Shown here one piece after another: positions 48,741 through 58,252 of a DNA stretch of 64,000 nt (position 1 is the first letter of the stretch; the number at the start of each line of letters is the position of its first letter). A program made the position numbers and the translations under genes. Source of the DNA: CAWJNF01 sp963844235 (lineage in GTDB: Bacteria; Actinomycetota; Thermoleophilia; Gaiellales; Gaiellaceae); NCBI GenBank assembly GCA_963844235.1, contig CAWJNF010000005.1, positions 62,001 to 126,000 on the forward strand. Direction: 5' to 3'. Below the pieces are notes generated by a model. It saw nothing but the letters and a program-made list of their open reading frames with translations. It ran no database searches and was not told the DNA's origin.

Positions 48741-49953
48741 GTCGCACGACCCCGGAGCCAGACCGAGACATGCGCAGGTCGCATCGCCTCGTCGGCCGTG
48801 GCAGCGAGCTCCGCCTCGAGCGCGGCGAGCTCGACCTTCTCGCGCACGTGGCTTGCGAACGCCTCGAGGGTGCCCTGAGCGTCGTACTTGCGCCGGTAGA
48901 AGCGGCGATCGACGAGGGACTGGATGCGGTTCCGGACCGGGCGAAAGAGCGCGAACGCGATCAGCGTCGACGCCGCGATCGCGAGATCGCCGCCTCCGGC
49001 AACCGACGAGAACACCTGCTGGAAGAGCAGGACGATGGCGAGGTAGAGGCCGGCGAGGGCCACGGTCGCCGTGCCGTAGACGAGCGTGCGGCGGATGATC
49101 AGGTCGATGTCGTAGAGGCGGTACCGCAAGATCGAGATGGTGGTCGCGACCGGGATACCGACCACAAGGGCGATCACCGCGACGCCCCAGAGAACGTCCG
49201 CGGCCAGTCCCGGGTCCACTACGGCGACGAGCAGAACCGCCGCTATCGGAGCGGCGACGACGAACGCAAGCCACTTGAGCTGCTGACGCTCGCACGCCTC
49301 TGGCCGCGCCGGAAGCGAAGCGTCAGCGAGAGCAGTGCCGCTGCGAGGCTCGCGGCAAGGAGCGCTGCGCCCGCTATGCCGAATCGCCGTTGAGCACGCC
49401 TTCCATGTCGATGCCGACGGGGTTGGCGAGCCCTCCGGTGAGCGGATCGGGGTGAAGAGCTTCCGCCAGGACGATGACCACCGTCCCGACCGCAGCCAGC
49501 CACACAGCGAGGCGCCACCGAGGCGTGAGCGGTTGGCCCTCCGGGAAGAGGAGCAGGAGAGATGGCACTGAGCCCGAACGCGGGCCAGACAGCCCATTCG
49601 TACATCCACGCGAGCACCTGAGGTACCGGCAGCGACCCAGGCTTGGCCGCGACGATCTCCGCCGCGGTCTCGGCGATGCCGACGACGCCCCAGACGAGCG
49701 AGAGGCTGCACATCAACCAGCCGACGGCATTCTCGGGCCGGCGAGAGGCCACAAGCGCGCCGGTCGTCGCGAACACGGCGAGCCCGAGGTCACCGAGAAT
49801 CTTGAGCCAAAGCGGAGCGACGTCAGCCAGCGGCGCGACGTCAGCCTCCGGCGCTGAAGAAGCACCGTAGACGGCGAGAGCGATCCCGAGCCCGGTAAGG
49901 GCCAGGTAAGCCCAGACGGACCAGGCGAGGCGGGTTGTTGTGCGCGTGCTCAC
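48737..49953 (-). CDS. Array receptor 5: multi-spanning membrane sensor module (multiple frameshifts)
   Basis: GTG 49953 (MSTRTTTRLAWSVWAYLALTG) overlaps the preceding stop. Coherent segments appear in changing frames, with shifts near 49565 (before LLLLFPEGQPLTPRWRLAVW), 49385 (before GIAGAALLAASLAAALLSL) and 49300 (before ACERQQLKWLAFVVAAP). From there to 48737 it is open: RYRLYDIDLIIRRTLVYGTATVALAG, GGDLAIAASTLIAFALF, RRFYRRKYDAQGTLEAFASHVREKVEL and AHVSVWLRG. Its tail is the most divergent of the array. The stop overlaps the cyclase start (ATGA at 48737-48740). Confidence 0.7.
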
Positions 49954-51121
49954 GTTCGTTTTTCAGGCGGCCGTAACCAGAGCGAGACCTGCGCGGGCTG
50001 CAACGTCTCCCGCACGACGCCTCGGAGCTCCTCGCCGATCGCGTCGAGATCGATCTCGTCGCGCAGGCTGGCGGAGAAGCTCTCGAGGGTTCGTCTGAGC
50101 ATCGTAGCGACGGCGATAGAACCGCCGGTCTACCAATTGCTGGATACGCCGCCGCGCAGGCCCGAACAGCGCGGCGACCGCGAGCGTCGAGACGGCGACG
50201 GCGAGGTCGGAGCCACCCGCGAACGAGGAGAACACCTGTTGCAGGAGGAGCACGATGCCGAAGTAGAGGCCGGCCAGAGCTACCGTGGCGACGCCGTAGA
50301 CGAGGGTTCGCTTGAGGACCAGCTCGAGGTCGTACAGCCGGTAGCGGAAGATCGCGATGCCTGCCGCGATCGGAAGACTCGAGAGTCCTATGGCTCCGAG
50401 CACGGACAGCACCTCGCCCGAGTCGATGAGGAAGAACGAGGCGATGAAGATCGGGGCCGCCGCGAGGAACCAGCGGAGCTGCTGCCGCTCGTCCGCCCCT
50501 GCAGATCGATATCGGACGAACACGGACACCACTGCGAGCAAGAGCGCGAGCATCGTCCCGAGCCACGCCCAGCCGCCGTCGGAAAACAACGGGAACTCGA
50601 TCTCGATGGGCTTGTCTGCCCCTGTAACGCTCGAGAGCGTGCCCGGCCCGAGGGCGGTTCCCAGCCCCATCACGAATAGCGAGGCAGCGGCGAGCCAGGC
50701 GACGGGACGGAATCGTGGGGAGGTCAATTGCCCGGTCGGAAACAGGAGGAGGAGAAACACTCCGAGCGCCAGCGCAGCCACAGGAGCCATATCCGCCACC
50801 AACCCTGCCCAGGAGCCGCCCGGCAGCGAGCCCGGCGACTGTCGAAGTGCGTAGATCGCGTATTCCTGGCAGAACAGCGCGATCTGAATTCCGAGTCCTG
50901 CCGCGAGGAAGATCCAGCCGACCCGGTTCCCGAACCGGCGCGACACGATCAAGGAGCCAACGGCCGAGTAGGCGAGGATCGAGACGATGAGGGCCGGGTC
51001 GGTCGCCCGCGGGAGGTCAGAGATCTCGAGTGAGCGCGTGAGGCGCCCACAGCGCGAGCCCCCCGGCGGCGAACGCGACGGAGAGCCCGAGGAGCGACCA
51101 GGCTACGCGGCCGCTCGTCAC
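49950..51121 (-). CDS. Array receptor 4: multi-spanning membrane sensor module (two frameshifts)
   Basis: GTG 51121 (VTSGRVAWSLLGLSVAFAAGGLAL) overlaps the receptor 3 stop. A shift near 51030 leads into LEISDLPRATDPALIVSILAYSAVGSLIVSRRFGNRVGWIF, open to about 50105 with eight helices, LLLLFPTGQLTSPRFRPVAW, DERQQLRWFLAAAPIF and RYRLYDLELVLKRTLVYG. After RRRYDAQ, an extra base near 50105 must be skipped to recover RTLESFSASLRDEIDLDA and VSLWLRPPEKRT with its stop at 49950. The unusual DLELVLKRTLVY replaces DIDxIxxRTLVY. Confidence 0.74.
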
Positions 51122-52323
51122 CGCTTCTCCTGAGCGGGCCGAAGCCAGAGCGAGACGTCGGAGGGTTGCATGGTGTCGCGAACGACGGTGCGTAGCTCGG
51201 TGCCGAGGGCGTCCAGGTCGACCTCGTCGCGGAGGCGGGCGGAGAAGCTCTCGAGTGTTCGCTGGGCGTCGTAGCGGCGGCGGTAAAAGCGCCGGTCGAC
51301 CGCGTGCTGGACCCGCCGGCGGGCAGGGCCGAACAGCGCCGCGACGGCGAGCGTCGAGACGGCGACGGCGAGGTCGGAGCCGCCCGCAAAGCCGCTGAAG
51401 ACCTGCTGCAGAGCAAGCACGATGGCGAAGTAGAGGCCTACGAGCCCGGCGGTCACGACGCCGTAGACGAGCGTGCGCCGGATGATCACGTCGATCTCGT
51501 AGAGCCGGTACCGGAGGACGGCGACGCCGACGGCGATCGGTAAACCGATGAGGCCGACGAGAAAGGCCGCTCCGGCGGGGCCCGAAAACTCGAAGAAGTA
51601 CTGGATCGGCAGCGTGGCGAGCAGCAGCCCCGCTGCTCCGGCGAACCACTTGAACTGTTGCCGCTCCTCTCCGCGGGAGCGGCGGAACCTCACGAGGAGA
51701 TGGACCGCGGCCAGCGCCACGCTGAGGAGACAGATCGCGACGATCAGGTCGGCGGCGGCGGAGTAGCTCTCGCTGCTGGTCACCGCGAGCGGGTTCTCGA
51801 AAGCTTCGAACGGCGGGTCGAGATGGCCGGGCGACGTCGAGAGGATCGTCCAGACGAGGGCGAAGCCGATCAGAACGCACGTCGCGAACCAGCGCCAGCG
51901 CCGCGACGGCAGGCGGCCTGCCGGAAAGACGAGGAGGACCAGGAAGACGCCCGCCATCAACGTGGTCCAGCTGCCGCCGCCGACGACCGCAGCCGCCGCG
52001 CCGGCGGGGAGCCCCGCCTCGGGCTTCGCGAGGAGCGCCAGCTCCGCATAGAAGTCGAGTACGCCTCCGAGAAGAAGCCCGACGCCTGCGAGCGCCAGCG
52101 CCCAGCCGACGAGGTTGCCGGGACGCTTGAGCGTCAAGATCGCGCCGACGACGGGAAACGTGAGCACGAGAAGGATGTCTGGACCGAGACTTGCCCGCTC
52201 GGTGGGCTGGTACGACCCGTTGAGCGCGATTAGGAGTGCGAGCGCGACGAGGCCGAGGGCCACCAGAACGGTGACGACCAACAGCAGGCGGGCGAGCCTG
52301 GCTGCCGGCACACGCGTGCTCAT
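51118..52323 (-). CDS. Array receptor 3: multi-spanning membrane sensor module (intact)
   Basis: This 401-residue protein is the only fully open member and defines the family. ATG 52323 is in a 4-bp overlap with the previous stop. Helix 1 comes first, then GAILTLKRPGNLVGWALALAGVG, FLVLLVFPAGRLPSRRWRWFA, ENPLAVTSSESYS and RGEERQQFKWFAGAAGLLLA. RYRLYEIDVIIRRTLVYGVVTAGLVGLYFAIVLALQQVFSGFAGGSDLAVAVSTLAVAALFGPARRR leads into the cytoplasmic tail RRFYRRRYDAQRTLESFSARLRDEVDLDA...TMQPSDVSLWLRP. The module resembles the N-terminal membrane half of ComP-like kinases and membrane SpoIIE proteins (from memory) but has no kinase, phosphatase or DNA-binding domain. Confidence 0.82.
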   Translation of the reverse strand: MSTRVPAARLARLLLVVTVLVALGLVALALLIALNGSYQPTERASLGPDILLVLTFPVVGAILTLKRPGNLVGWALALAGVGLLLGGVLDFYAELALLAKPEAGLPAGAAAAVVGGGSWTTLMAGVFLVLLVFPAGRLPSRRWRWFATCVLIGFALVWTILSTSPGHLDPPFEAFENPLAVTSSESYSAAADLIVAICLLSVALAAVHLLVRFRRSRGEERQQFKWFAGAAGLLLATLPIQYFFEFSGPAGAAFLVGLIGLPIAVGVAVLRYRLYEIDVIIRRTLVYGVVTAGLVGLYFAIVLALQQVFSGFAGGSDLAVAVSTLAVAALFGPARRRVQHAVDRRFYRRRYDAQRTLESFSARLRDEVDLDALGTELRTVVRDTMQPSDVSLWLRPAQEKR

Positions 52324-53533
52324 TCCGACCCCTTCAACCACAGCGAGACCCCGGTCGGACGCATCGTCTCGTCGACGACGGCCACGAGCTCTGCGCGCAG
52401 CGTGTCGAGGTCGACCTCCTGCCGCAGCCGGCCGCTGAAGGCCTCGAGCGTGCGCTGGGCGTCGTACCCGCGGCGGTAGAAGCGACGGTCGACCGCGGTT
52501 TGAATTCGTCGGCGCGCCGGCCCGAACAGTGCGGCAACGGCGAGGGTCGAGACGGCGACGGCGAGGTCGGAGCCGCCGGCGAAGGACGAGAAGACCTGCT
52601 GCAGGGCGAGCACGATGCCGAAGTAGAGGCCGGCGAGGGCGGCGGTCACGGCGCCGTAGACGAGCGTGCGGCGGATGATCACGTCGATCTCGTAGAGGCG
52701 GTACCTGAATATCGCGAATGCCGATGGCGAGCGGGAGAGCCACGAGGCCGGCGACCAACGGCGCGGCGCCGATCGAAGACTCCCCGTCGTGGACGAGAGC
52801 GTGATGAATCCAGCTGCGAGGAGGGTGGCCGCGTAGGCGAACCACTTGAGCTGCTGGCGCTCGTCTCCCCTGGCACGGTGAAGGCGAAGCACGAACGAGC
52901 TCGCCGACGCGAGGATGCTGACGACGAGCAGCGTCCAGCCGGTGGAGCCTTCGAGCGAGTCGAGGAACCCTCCGGCGCGGTCGATCACGAACGGATTCTC
53001 GATCGAGGTGATGTCATCGAAGCCGCCCAGCGGGCCCGGCGAGAACGAGCCGAGGAAGAGGACGACGAGGGAGCCCGCTGCGAGCCACGCGACGGGTCGC
53101 CAGCGCCGGGACGGCAACGGACCGTCCGGGAAGAGGAGGAGGAGGAACGCTGCGGTGATACCCAGTCCGACGTAAGGCGTCCACGACCAGAGCCAACCCA
53201 ACGCCTGACCGCTGGCAGCGAGCCGGGGTTTGTGAAGAGGGCGTAGATCGCGTAGCCCTGGGCGAAGCCGGAGATGGCAAAAGCACCCCCGGCGGCAATG
53301 AGGATCCAGCCGATCGCATTGCCGGTCTGGCGCCTGGCGATGAGGGCTCCGACGGCCGAGAAAGGAAGGAAGACGAGTGCGAAGAGCGCCTCGTCGTACT
53401 TCTCCTCGCCGTCCGGGAGCGGCGTCGAGAGGTTGAGCGCCAGGAAAACCAGGCTGAGGGCGGTGAGCACGAGCGAGAGCCGACGAGACCCAGGGCCACC
53501 GGACCCAGATCGTGGTTGCCCCGGTCTCCTCAT
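52320..53533 (-). CDS. Array receptor 2: multi-spanning membrane sensor module (three frameshifts)
   Basis: ATG 53533 (MRRPGQPRSG) overlaps the stop of the DUF6220-like gene. N-terminal helices are intact to FTNPGSLPA near 53208, where one base is out of register before GQALGWLWSWTPYVGLG. Two compensating shifts near 52785 and 52715 bracket GESSIGAAPLVAGLVALPLAIGI, recoverable only in the alternate frame. The rest is open to SLWLKGSE at 52320, with RYRLYEIDVIIRRTLVYGAVTAALAG and RRGYDAQRTLEAFSGRLRQEVDLD. Same architecture as receptor 3. Confidence 0.72.
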
Positions 53534-54012
53534 GCGAACCAGCCTGCTTCTGCCCGCCGGGTATGGGCCGGGCTTCGTCGGAACCGCCACGTGCGGACAG
53601 CCACGACCTGAGCGATCAGGACGATGGCCAGCGCATTGACGACGTGCAGGGCAGCGAGCTTCGGTACGTGTCCTGGGCCAGGACGAGCAGGCTTTGCACG
53701 ATGGTCAGGACGGTGAGCAGGCCGGACGGTCGGAGGATCGCGCGCGACTGCCCGGCGATGCCGTGAGCAGGATGAGCGCGGCGATGAACGTGAGCACGCG
53801 CCGAGAATCCGGTGGGCACCGAAGCTCTGCCCATCGAAGACGGCTAGGCCTGCGAGCAAGAACTGGGTTACCAGCCCCGCGAGGAACGCGACGACGAAGA
53901 TCCACTGAAGGGTTCGGGCTGCACGCGGCTGGGGCCTCCAGTGGAATCGTCGCCTCGTTGTTCGCGGCGACGAACCGAGCTTCGCCACGGGGCTGGTGCG
54001 AAGATCGCTCAC
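53530..54012 (-). CDS. DUF6220-like four-helix membrane protein (frameshifted)
   Basis: GTG 54012 overlaps the receptor 1 stop; the stop at 53530 overlaps the receptor 2 start. Helix segments are LQWIFVVAFLAGLVTQFLLAGLAVF, then FGAHRILG, VLTFIAALILLTASPG, ILRPSGLLTVLTIVQSLLVLAQD and LAALHVVNALAIVLIAQVVAVRTW. They occur in three different frames, so at least three single-base shifts (about 53830, 53750 and 53660) break the gene. The His in HRILG and in ALHVVNAL matches the small DUF6220-like membrane family as I remember it. It is unrelated to the receptors yet locked into their operon by overlaps on both sides. Confidence 0.55.
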   Translation of the reverse strand: MSDLRTSPVAKLGSSPRTTRRRFHWRPQPRAARTLQWIFVVAFLAGLVTQFLLAGLAVFDGQSFGAHRILGACSRSSPRSSCSRHRRAVARDPPTVRPAHRPDHRAKPARPGPGHVPKLAALHVVNALAIVLIAQVVAVRTWRFRRSPAHTRRAEAGWFA

Positions 54013-55179
54013 CGACCGCTCCTGAGCCAGAGCGTGACGTGAGCCGGCTGCATCGTCTCCTCGACGACGCGGCCGAGCTCATCTCGCAGCGTGTACAGGT
54101 CGATCTCGTGCGCGCAGCCGGCCGCTGAACGCCTCGAGCGTGCGCTGGGCGTCGTAGCGGCGACGGTAGAAGCGGCGGTCCACCGCGGTTTGAATTCGTC
54201 GGCGCGCCGGCCCGAACAGTGCGGCGACGGCGAGGGTCGAGACGGCGACGGCGAGGTCTGAGCCGCCCGCGAACGACGAGAAGACCTGCTGCAGGGCGAG
54301 CACGATGCCGAAGTAGAGGCCCGCGAGCGCGGCGGTCGCGACGCCGTACACGAGCGTTCGGCGGACGATCAGATCGATGTCGTAGAGGCGGTACCTGAGA
54401 ATGGCGAAGCCGGCGGCGATCGGAATGGCGGTGAGTGCTGCGACCGCCAATGCGCCGGCGAGCTCCTCGAAAACGGCCGAGCCCGTGTCTTCGGCGAAGC
54501 CCTCCATCAAGAACGCGACGGCGAAGAGCACGCCGGTGCTTGCCACCAACTTGAGCTGCTGACGCTCGACGGCTCCCGAGCGCCGGAAGCGCACGACGAG
54601 CGCCGCCGCGGCGAGTACGAGGCTCGGGAGGAGGATGAACCAACCGGCAGTTGCGGCGCTCCCGAGTACCTCAGGTGCGCCCTCGATGCGGAGCGGGTTC
54701 GCGACGTGCTCGAACGGTTCCGTGAGCATCTCGGGCTGGAGAACGCCGACGGCGTAGGCGAGAAGAGCGACAGCCTGGAGCCACACGAGGGGTCTCCACC
54801 GGCGCGATGGGGGCACCCCCGTCGGGAACAGCAGCAGGATGAGCACCCCCGCGAAGAAGGCTATGGCCCAGACGTTCGCCCCGACGAATGCCGCGTACTC
54901 GCCTCCGCGGAGGGAGCCGGGCTCCGCGACGAGCGCGTGGTAGCCGTACGCCGTGGCGAACACCGCGACGGCGAGGACGACGCCGACGACGCAGAAGAGC
55001 CAGCCAATGGGGTTTCCGGGCCGTCTCCTCGCGATCGTCGAGCCGACGCCGGCGAACGCGATGGCTGGAATGAGGACGACGGCGTCGTCCCAGCGACCGT
55101 CCACCACGCCGAAGGCGAGCGTGCCCGCAGCGAGCGCGAGGGACAGGCCGAGCGGCACCCAGGCGAGCGCCGCGCTCAT
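54009..55179 (-). CDS. Array receptor 1: multi-spanning membrane sensor module (one frameshift)
   Basis: First gene of the array. I use ATG 55179 (MSAALAWVPLGLSLALAAG); TTG 55206, preceded by GGAGA, and GTG 55239 are in frame upstream. It is intact through eight helices: STIARRRPGNPIGWLFCVVG, LLLFPTGVPPSRRWRPLVW, VERQQLKLVASTG and RYRLYDIDLIVRRTLVYGVATAALAG. RRFYRRRYDAQRTLEAFSGRLR follows, then an extra base near 54114; the shifted frame gives HEIDLYTLRDELGRVVEETMQPAHVTLWLRSGR with its stop at 54009. It is divergent from the SARP-type regulator across a palindrome-rich region. Confidence 0.77.
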
Positions 55180-55266
55180 GTGGGAAGGACGGAGTGCCGT
55201 GATCAACGGATTCTCCGACACGGCGCCGTCACGCGCCACCTCGTGGACGCGAAGCGTCTCACGGGT

Positions 55267-55314
55267 GGAACGCTGCCGCGGCAGCGTTCCGGGTCCGTTA
55301 CGGCGACCGTAACG
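55267..55314. promoter_or_regulatory. Two palindromes between the receptor array and the divergent regulator
   Basis: A perfect 24-bp palindrome, half-site GGAACGCTGCCG, spans 55267-55290. A second inverted repeat CGTTACGG-CGA-CCGTAACG spans 55296-55314. They lie 22 bp upstream of the regulator GTG and about 90 bp from the array start, a natural operator position for both. They could also form hairpins in the leader RNA. Confidence 0.6.
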
Positions 55315-55335
55315 CGATCGAGGTACGTTGCGCTC

Positions 55336-57024
55336 GTGAGCAGCTTGACGATCGCGCTTCTCGGGCCGCCGCGTATCGAGGTGGACGGCCTGCCGTTACG
55401 CGTCGACACTCGCAAGGCGGTGGCGCTGCTGGCCTACCTGGCAGTCACCGGCCGGCCTTCCCGGCGCGAGCTGCTGGCCGATCTGCTCTGGCCCGAGTAC
55501 GAGCCGGCCAAGGGACGTGCGGCGTTACGCCGCACGTTGTCGGTGCTTCGCGCCGCCCTGGGCGCTCGCTGGCTCTCGGCGTCGCGCGACATCGTGAGCC
55601 TCGACGAGCACGGCGTCAACCTGGATGTCGATCGCTTCCGCCGGCTGCTCGTCGAGCGCCGGGCGCACGAGGCGGTCGCGCTCTACCGCGGCGACTTCCT
55701 CGAGGGGTTCGAGCTACGCGACAGCGCGGAGTTCGATCACTGGCAGATCGCAGAGGCTCAGGCGCTGCACCGCGAGCTCGGCGCCGGCCTCGAACAGGTG
55801 GCGCTCGAGCGGGCCGAGGCCGGAGATCTCGAGGCGGCGATCGTGCATGGGCGCCGCCGGCTCGAGCTCGATCCGCTGGCCGAATCGGGATATCGCCTCC
55901 TGATCAGGCTATACGCCTGGGTGGGCGATCGGGGCGCCGCGATCGAGCAGTACCGGGCCTGCGTCCGCACGCTGCATCGCGAGCTCGGCGTCGCCCCGCT
56001 CGCCGAGACGACCGAGCTCTACGAGCAGGTCAGCACCGGCAAGATCGTCCAGCCGGCCCCGCAGCCGCCGGCAGCGGCGACGCCTGTGCACGCTCCGGTC
56101 GCGCTCCCGCTCGTGGACCGGGACGCCGAGCTCGCGAGCCTGGTCTCGGCCTGGCAGAGCGCCGCACCCGACGGCCGCCTCGTCGTGATCGAGGGTGAGG
56201 CCGGCATCGGCAAGACGCGGCTCGCCGACGAGCTCGCGGCTCGGGCCGGCGCGGCTGGAGCCGTGCCTGTCGTCGTGCGCGCGGCCGAACCGGAGGCGGA
56301 GCTTCCGTACGCCGCCGTGCTCGACGCGATGCGACAGCTCAGCGCTCGGCCGGACGGTGCGCAGCGAATCGCGACCGTCCCGGCCCTGATCGCAGCGGAG
56401 GCCGCACGCCTCGTGCCGGAGGTGGCCGACCTGCGCCCGGGCCTGCCACCGGCGCCGCCGACAGACAGCCCCGGAGCGGGCAGCCGCTTCCTGAGCGCGC
56501 TCGCTGATGTCCTCACAGCCTTCACCGCCGGCACTCCGCCCGGGCTCATCGTCGTGGACGACGCTCAGTGGGTCGATGCCGCGTCGCTCGAGGTGCTGAG
56601 CTTCCTGGTGCGACGCCTCGAGGGCCGCGCGCTCTGCATCCTGCTGTCGTGGCGAGCCGAGGAGCTGCCGCTGGGCCACGCACTCCGCGAGCTGCTGGCA
56701 GACGCACGGCGCTCGAGACGGGGGCTTCTCGTGGCTCCGAAACGCCTCGGTCTGCGCGGCCGTAACGGAGCTGGCACGGGCAGCGGGCGCCGTATCGGAG
56801 ATCGATCGGCTCTACGCCCAGACCGCCGGCCTGCCCCTCTTCGTCGTCGAGTACCTCGCGGCTCTCGGCGAGACGGCGGGTGGCGACGTGCCGGAGGGCG
56901 TGGCCGAGCTCCTGCGGCACCGGGCGGCGGCGGCGAGCGAGGGGGCTCGCCAGGTGCTCGCGGCAGCCGCGGTGCTCGGAACGTCCTTCGACCTGGATGC
57001 GATCCGCGAGACGAGCGGGCGTAG
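55336..57024 (+). CDS. SARP/BTAD transcriptional regulator with AAA ATPase domain, N-terminal part
   Basis: GTG 55336 (VSSLTIALLGPPRIEVDG). Winged helix (about 1-90: RRELLADLLWPEYEPAKGRAALRRTLSVLRAAL), BTAD helical domain (about 95-235: ALYRGDFLEGFELRDSAEFDHW, LYAWVGDRGAAIEQYRACVRTLHRELG). Then a STAND-type ATPase: VVIEGEAGIGKTRLADELA (Walker A) and GLIVVDDAQWVDAASLEVLSFLVRRL (Walker B). Coherent sequence ends near 56745, where a single-base frameshift passes to the next segment; the last 90 residues of this frame are spurious. A large SARP-LuxR/MalT-like activator, probably ligand- and ATP-controlled, divergent from the receptor array. Confidence 0.82.
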   Translation: MSSLTIALLGPPRIEVDGLPLRVDTRKAVALLAYLAVTGRPSRRELLADLLWPEYEPAKGRAALRRTLSVLRAALGARWLSASRDIVSLDEHGVNLDVDRFRRLLVERRAHEAVALYRGDFLEGFELRDSAEFDHWQIAEAQALHRELGAGLEQVALERAEAGDLEAAIVHGRRRLELDPLAESGYRLLIRLYAWVGDRGAAIEQYRACVRTLHRELGVAPLAETTELYEQVSTGKIVQPAPQPPAAATPVHAPVALPLVDRDAELASLVSAWQSAAPDGRLVVIEGEAGIGKTRLADELAARAGAAGAVPVVVRAAEPEAELPYAAVLDAMRQLSARPDGAQRIATVPALIAAEAARLVPEVADLRPGLPPAPPTDSPGAGSRFLSALADVLTAFTAGTPPGLIVVDDAQWVDAASLEVLSFLVRRLEGRALCILLSWRAEELPLGHALRELLADARRSRRGLLVAPKRLGLRGRNGAGTGSGRRIGDRSALRPDRRPAPLRRRVPRGSRRDGGWRRAGGRGRAPAAPGGGGERGGSPGARGSRGARNVLRPGCDPRDERA

Positions 57025-58120
57025 CGACGAGGAGACCGTGGCCGCCCTCGAGGAGCTCGAGGTACGAGGGCTGCTCAGCGAGGACGGCGAGAGCTACGCG
57101 TTCGCGCACGACTCGATGCGGTCCGTGATCTACACCGACACGAGCCTCGCTCGGAGGCGCTTGCTCCACCGGCGTGCCGCCGAGGCGCTCGCCGCGAGGT
57201 CGCCAAGCCACCGCGTCGAGCGTGCGGCGGTCATCGCAGAGCAGTACCGGCTGGCAGGACGAGACGCCGACGCGGCCGAGTATCACCGCCTGGCAGGTGA
57301 GCGGGCCCGAGAGCTGTTGGCGCCCTCGGAGGCGCTCGCACACTTCCGGGCCGCCCTCGCGCTCGGCCACCCGGACGAGGCCATCCTGCACGAGGCTGTC
57401 GGCGAGCTGCTCATGCTCATGGGCGAGTACGGGTCGGCGCTCACGAGCCTCGAAGCCGCCGCCGCTCTGGCGACCGATCGAGCACAGCTCGGCCGGATCG
57501 AGCACGAGCTCGGCGCCGTTCGTCATCGGCAGGGTGAGTGGGAGCTCGCCGCAGCACGCTACGAGGCCGCCGCGGCCGCGCTCGAAGGCGACGTGGGGCA
57601 GCTCGCGCGCATCGAGGCCGACCGCAGCCTCAACGAGCACCGGAGGGGTCGTGGCGAGGCCGCCACCGCACTGGCGCACAGGGCGCTCGAGCTTGCGGAG
57701 CGGGCCGGGGACACCGCGGCGCTCGCGCAGGCGCACAACATCCTCGGAATCCTGGCCTCGAGCGACGGCGCGCTCGGCGAGGCCCGCACGGAGCTCCGCC
57801 AGAGCCTGGAGCTCGCCGGCGCGCTCGGCGACCCCGGTGCGCGCGTGGCGGCGCTGAACAACCTCGCGCTCCTCGAGCGAACAGAGGGGGATCTCGCCGA
57901 GGCGCAGCGGCTCACGCGGGAGGCCCTTGCGCTGTGCGTGGCCCAGGGCGATCGTCACCGCGAGGCGGCACTGCACAACAACCTCGCGGATCTCCTGCAC
58001 GCAGCCGGCGACCCTGACTCTGCGATGGCGGAGCTCAAGCAGGCCGTGGCGATCTTCGCGGAGATCGGCGGCGACGCCGCCGAGGCTCAGGTCGAGATCT
58101 GGAAGCTCGTCGAATGGTGA
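56888..58120 (+). CDS. C-terminal part of the SARP/ATPase regulator: winged-helix and TPR repeats
   Basis: The correct frame resumes near 56750 with VTELARAAGAVSEIDRLYAQTAGLPLFVVEYLAAL, and the first start codon in it is at 56888. The segment holds the ATPase-associated helical domain (LAAAAVLGTSFDLDAIRETSG, YAFAHDSMRSVIY) and about six to eight TPR-like helical repeats (AEYHRLAGERARELL, EHELGAVRHRQGEWELAAARYEAA, AQAHNILGILASSDGALGEARTEL, ALNNLALLERTEGDLAEAQRL, ALHNNLADLLHAAGDPDSAM). It is probably one protein of about 925 residues with the preceding entry; a true split would leave this half without a DNA-binding domain. Confidence 0.78.
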   Translation: MPEGVAELLRHRAAAASEGARQVLAAAAVLGTSFDLDAIRETSGRSDEETVAALEELEVRGLLSEDGESYAFAHDSMRSVIYTDTSLARRRLLHRRAAEALAARSPSHRVERAAVIAEQYRLAGRDADAAEYHRLAGERARELLAPSEALAHFRAALALGHPDEAILHEAVGELLMLMGEYGSALTSLEAAAALATDRAQLGRIEHELGAVRHRQGEWELAAARYEAAAAALEGDVGQLARIEADRSLNEHRRGRGEAATALAHRALELAERAGDTAALAQAHNILGILASSDGALGEARTELRQSLELAGALGDPGARVAALNNLALLERTEGDLAEAQRLTREALALCVAQGDRHREAALHNNLADLLHAAGDPDSAMAELKQAVAIFAEIGGDAAEAQVEIWKLVEW

Positions 58121-58138
58121 CGGAGCCCCCGTAGGCTC

Positions 58139-58160
58139 GGGGCCGGATTGCTCCGGCCCC
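58139..58160. repeat. GGGGCCGGA palindromic repeat after the regulator
   Basis: GGGGCCGGA (58139-58147), TTGC, TCCGGCCCC (58152-58160), preceded by CCGTAGGCT. Same family as 28024, 36245 and 59099; here between the regulator stop and the convergent tRNA-Leu, so it may act as a terminator. Confidence 0.65.
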
Positions 58161-58168
58161 GTCCAGAG

Positions 58169-58252
<84 letters not shown>

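Noticed and set aside
46025..54120. Programmed ribosomal frameshifting to explain the receptor frame changes
   Set aside because: No shared slippery heptamer or stem-loop at the slip points, positions differ between paralogs, and receptor 3 needs none.
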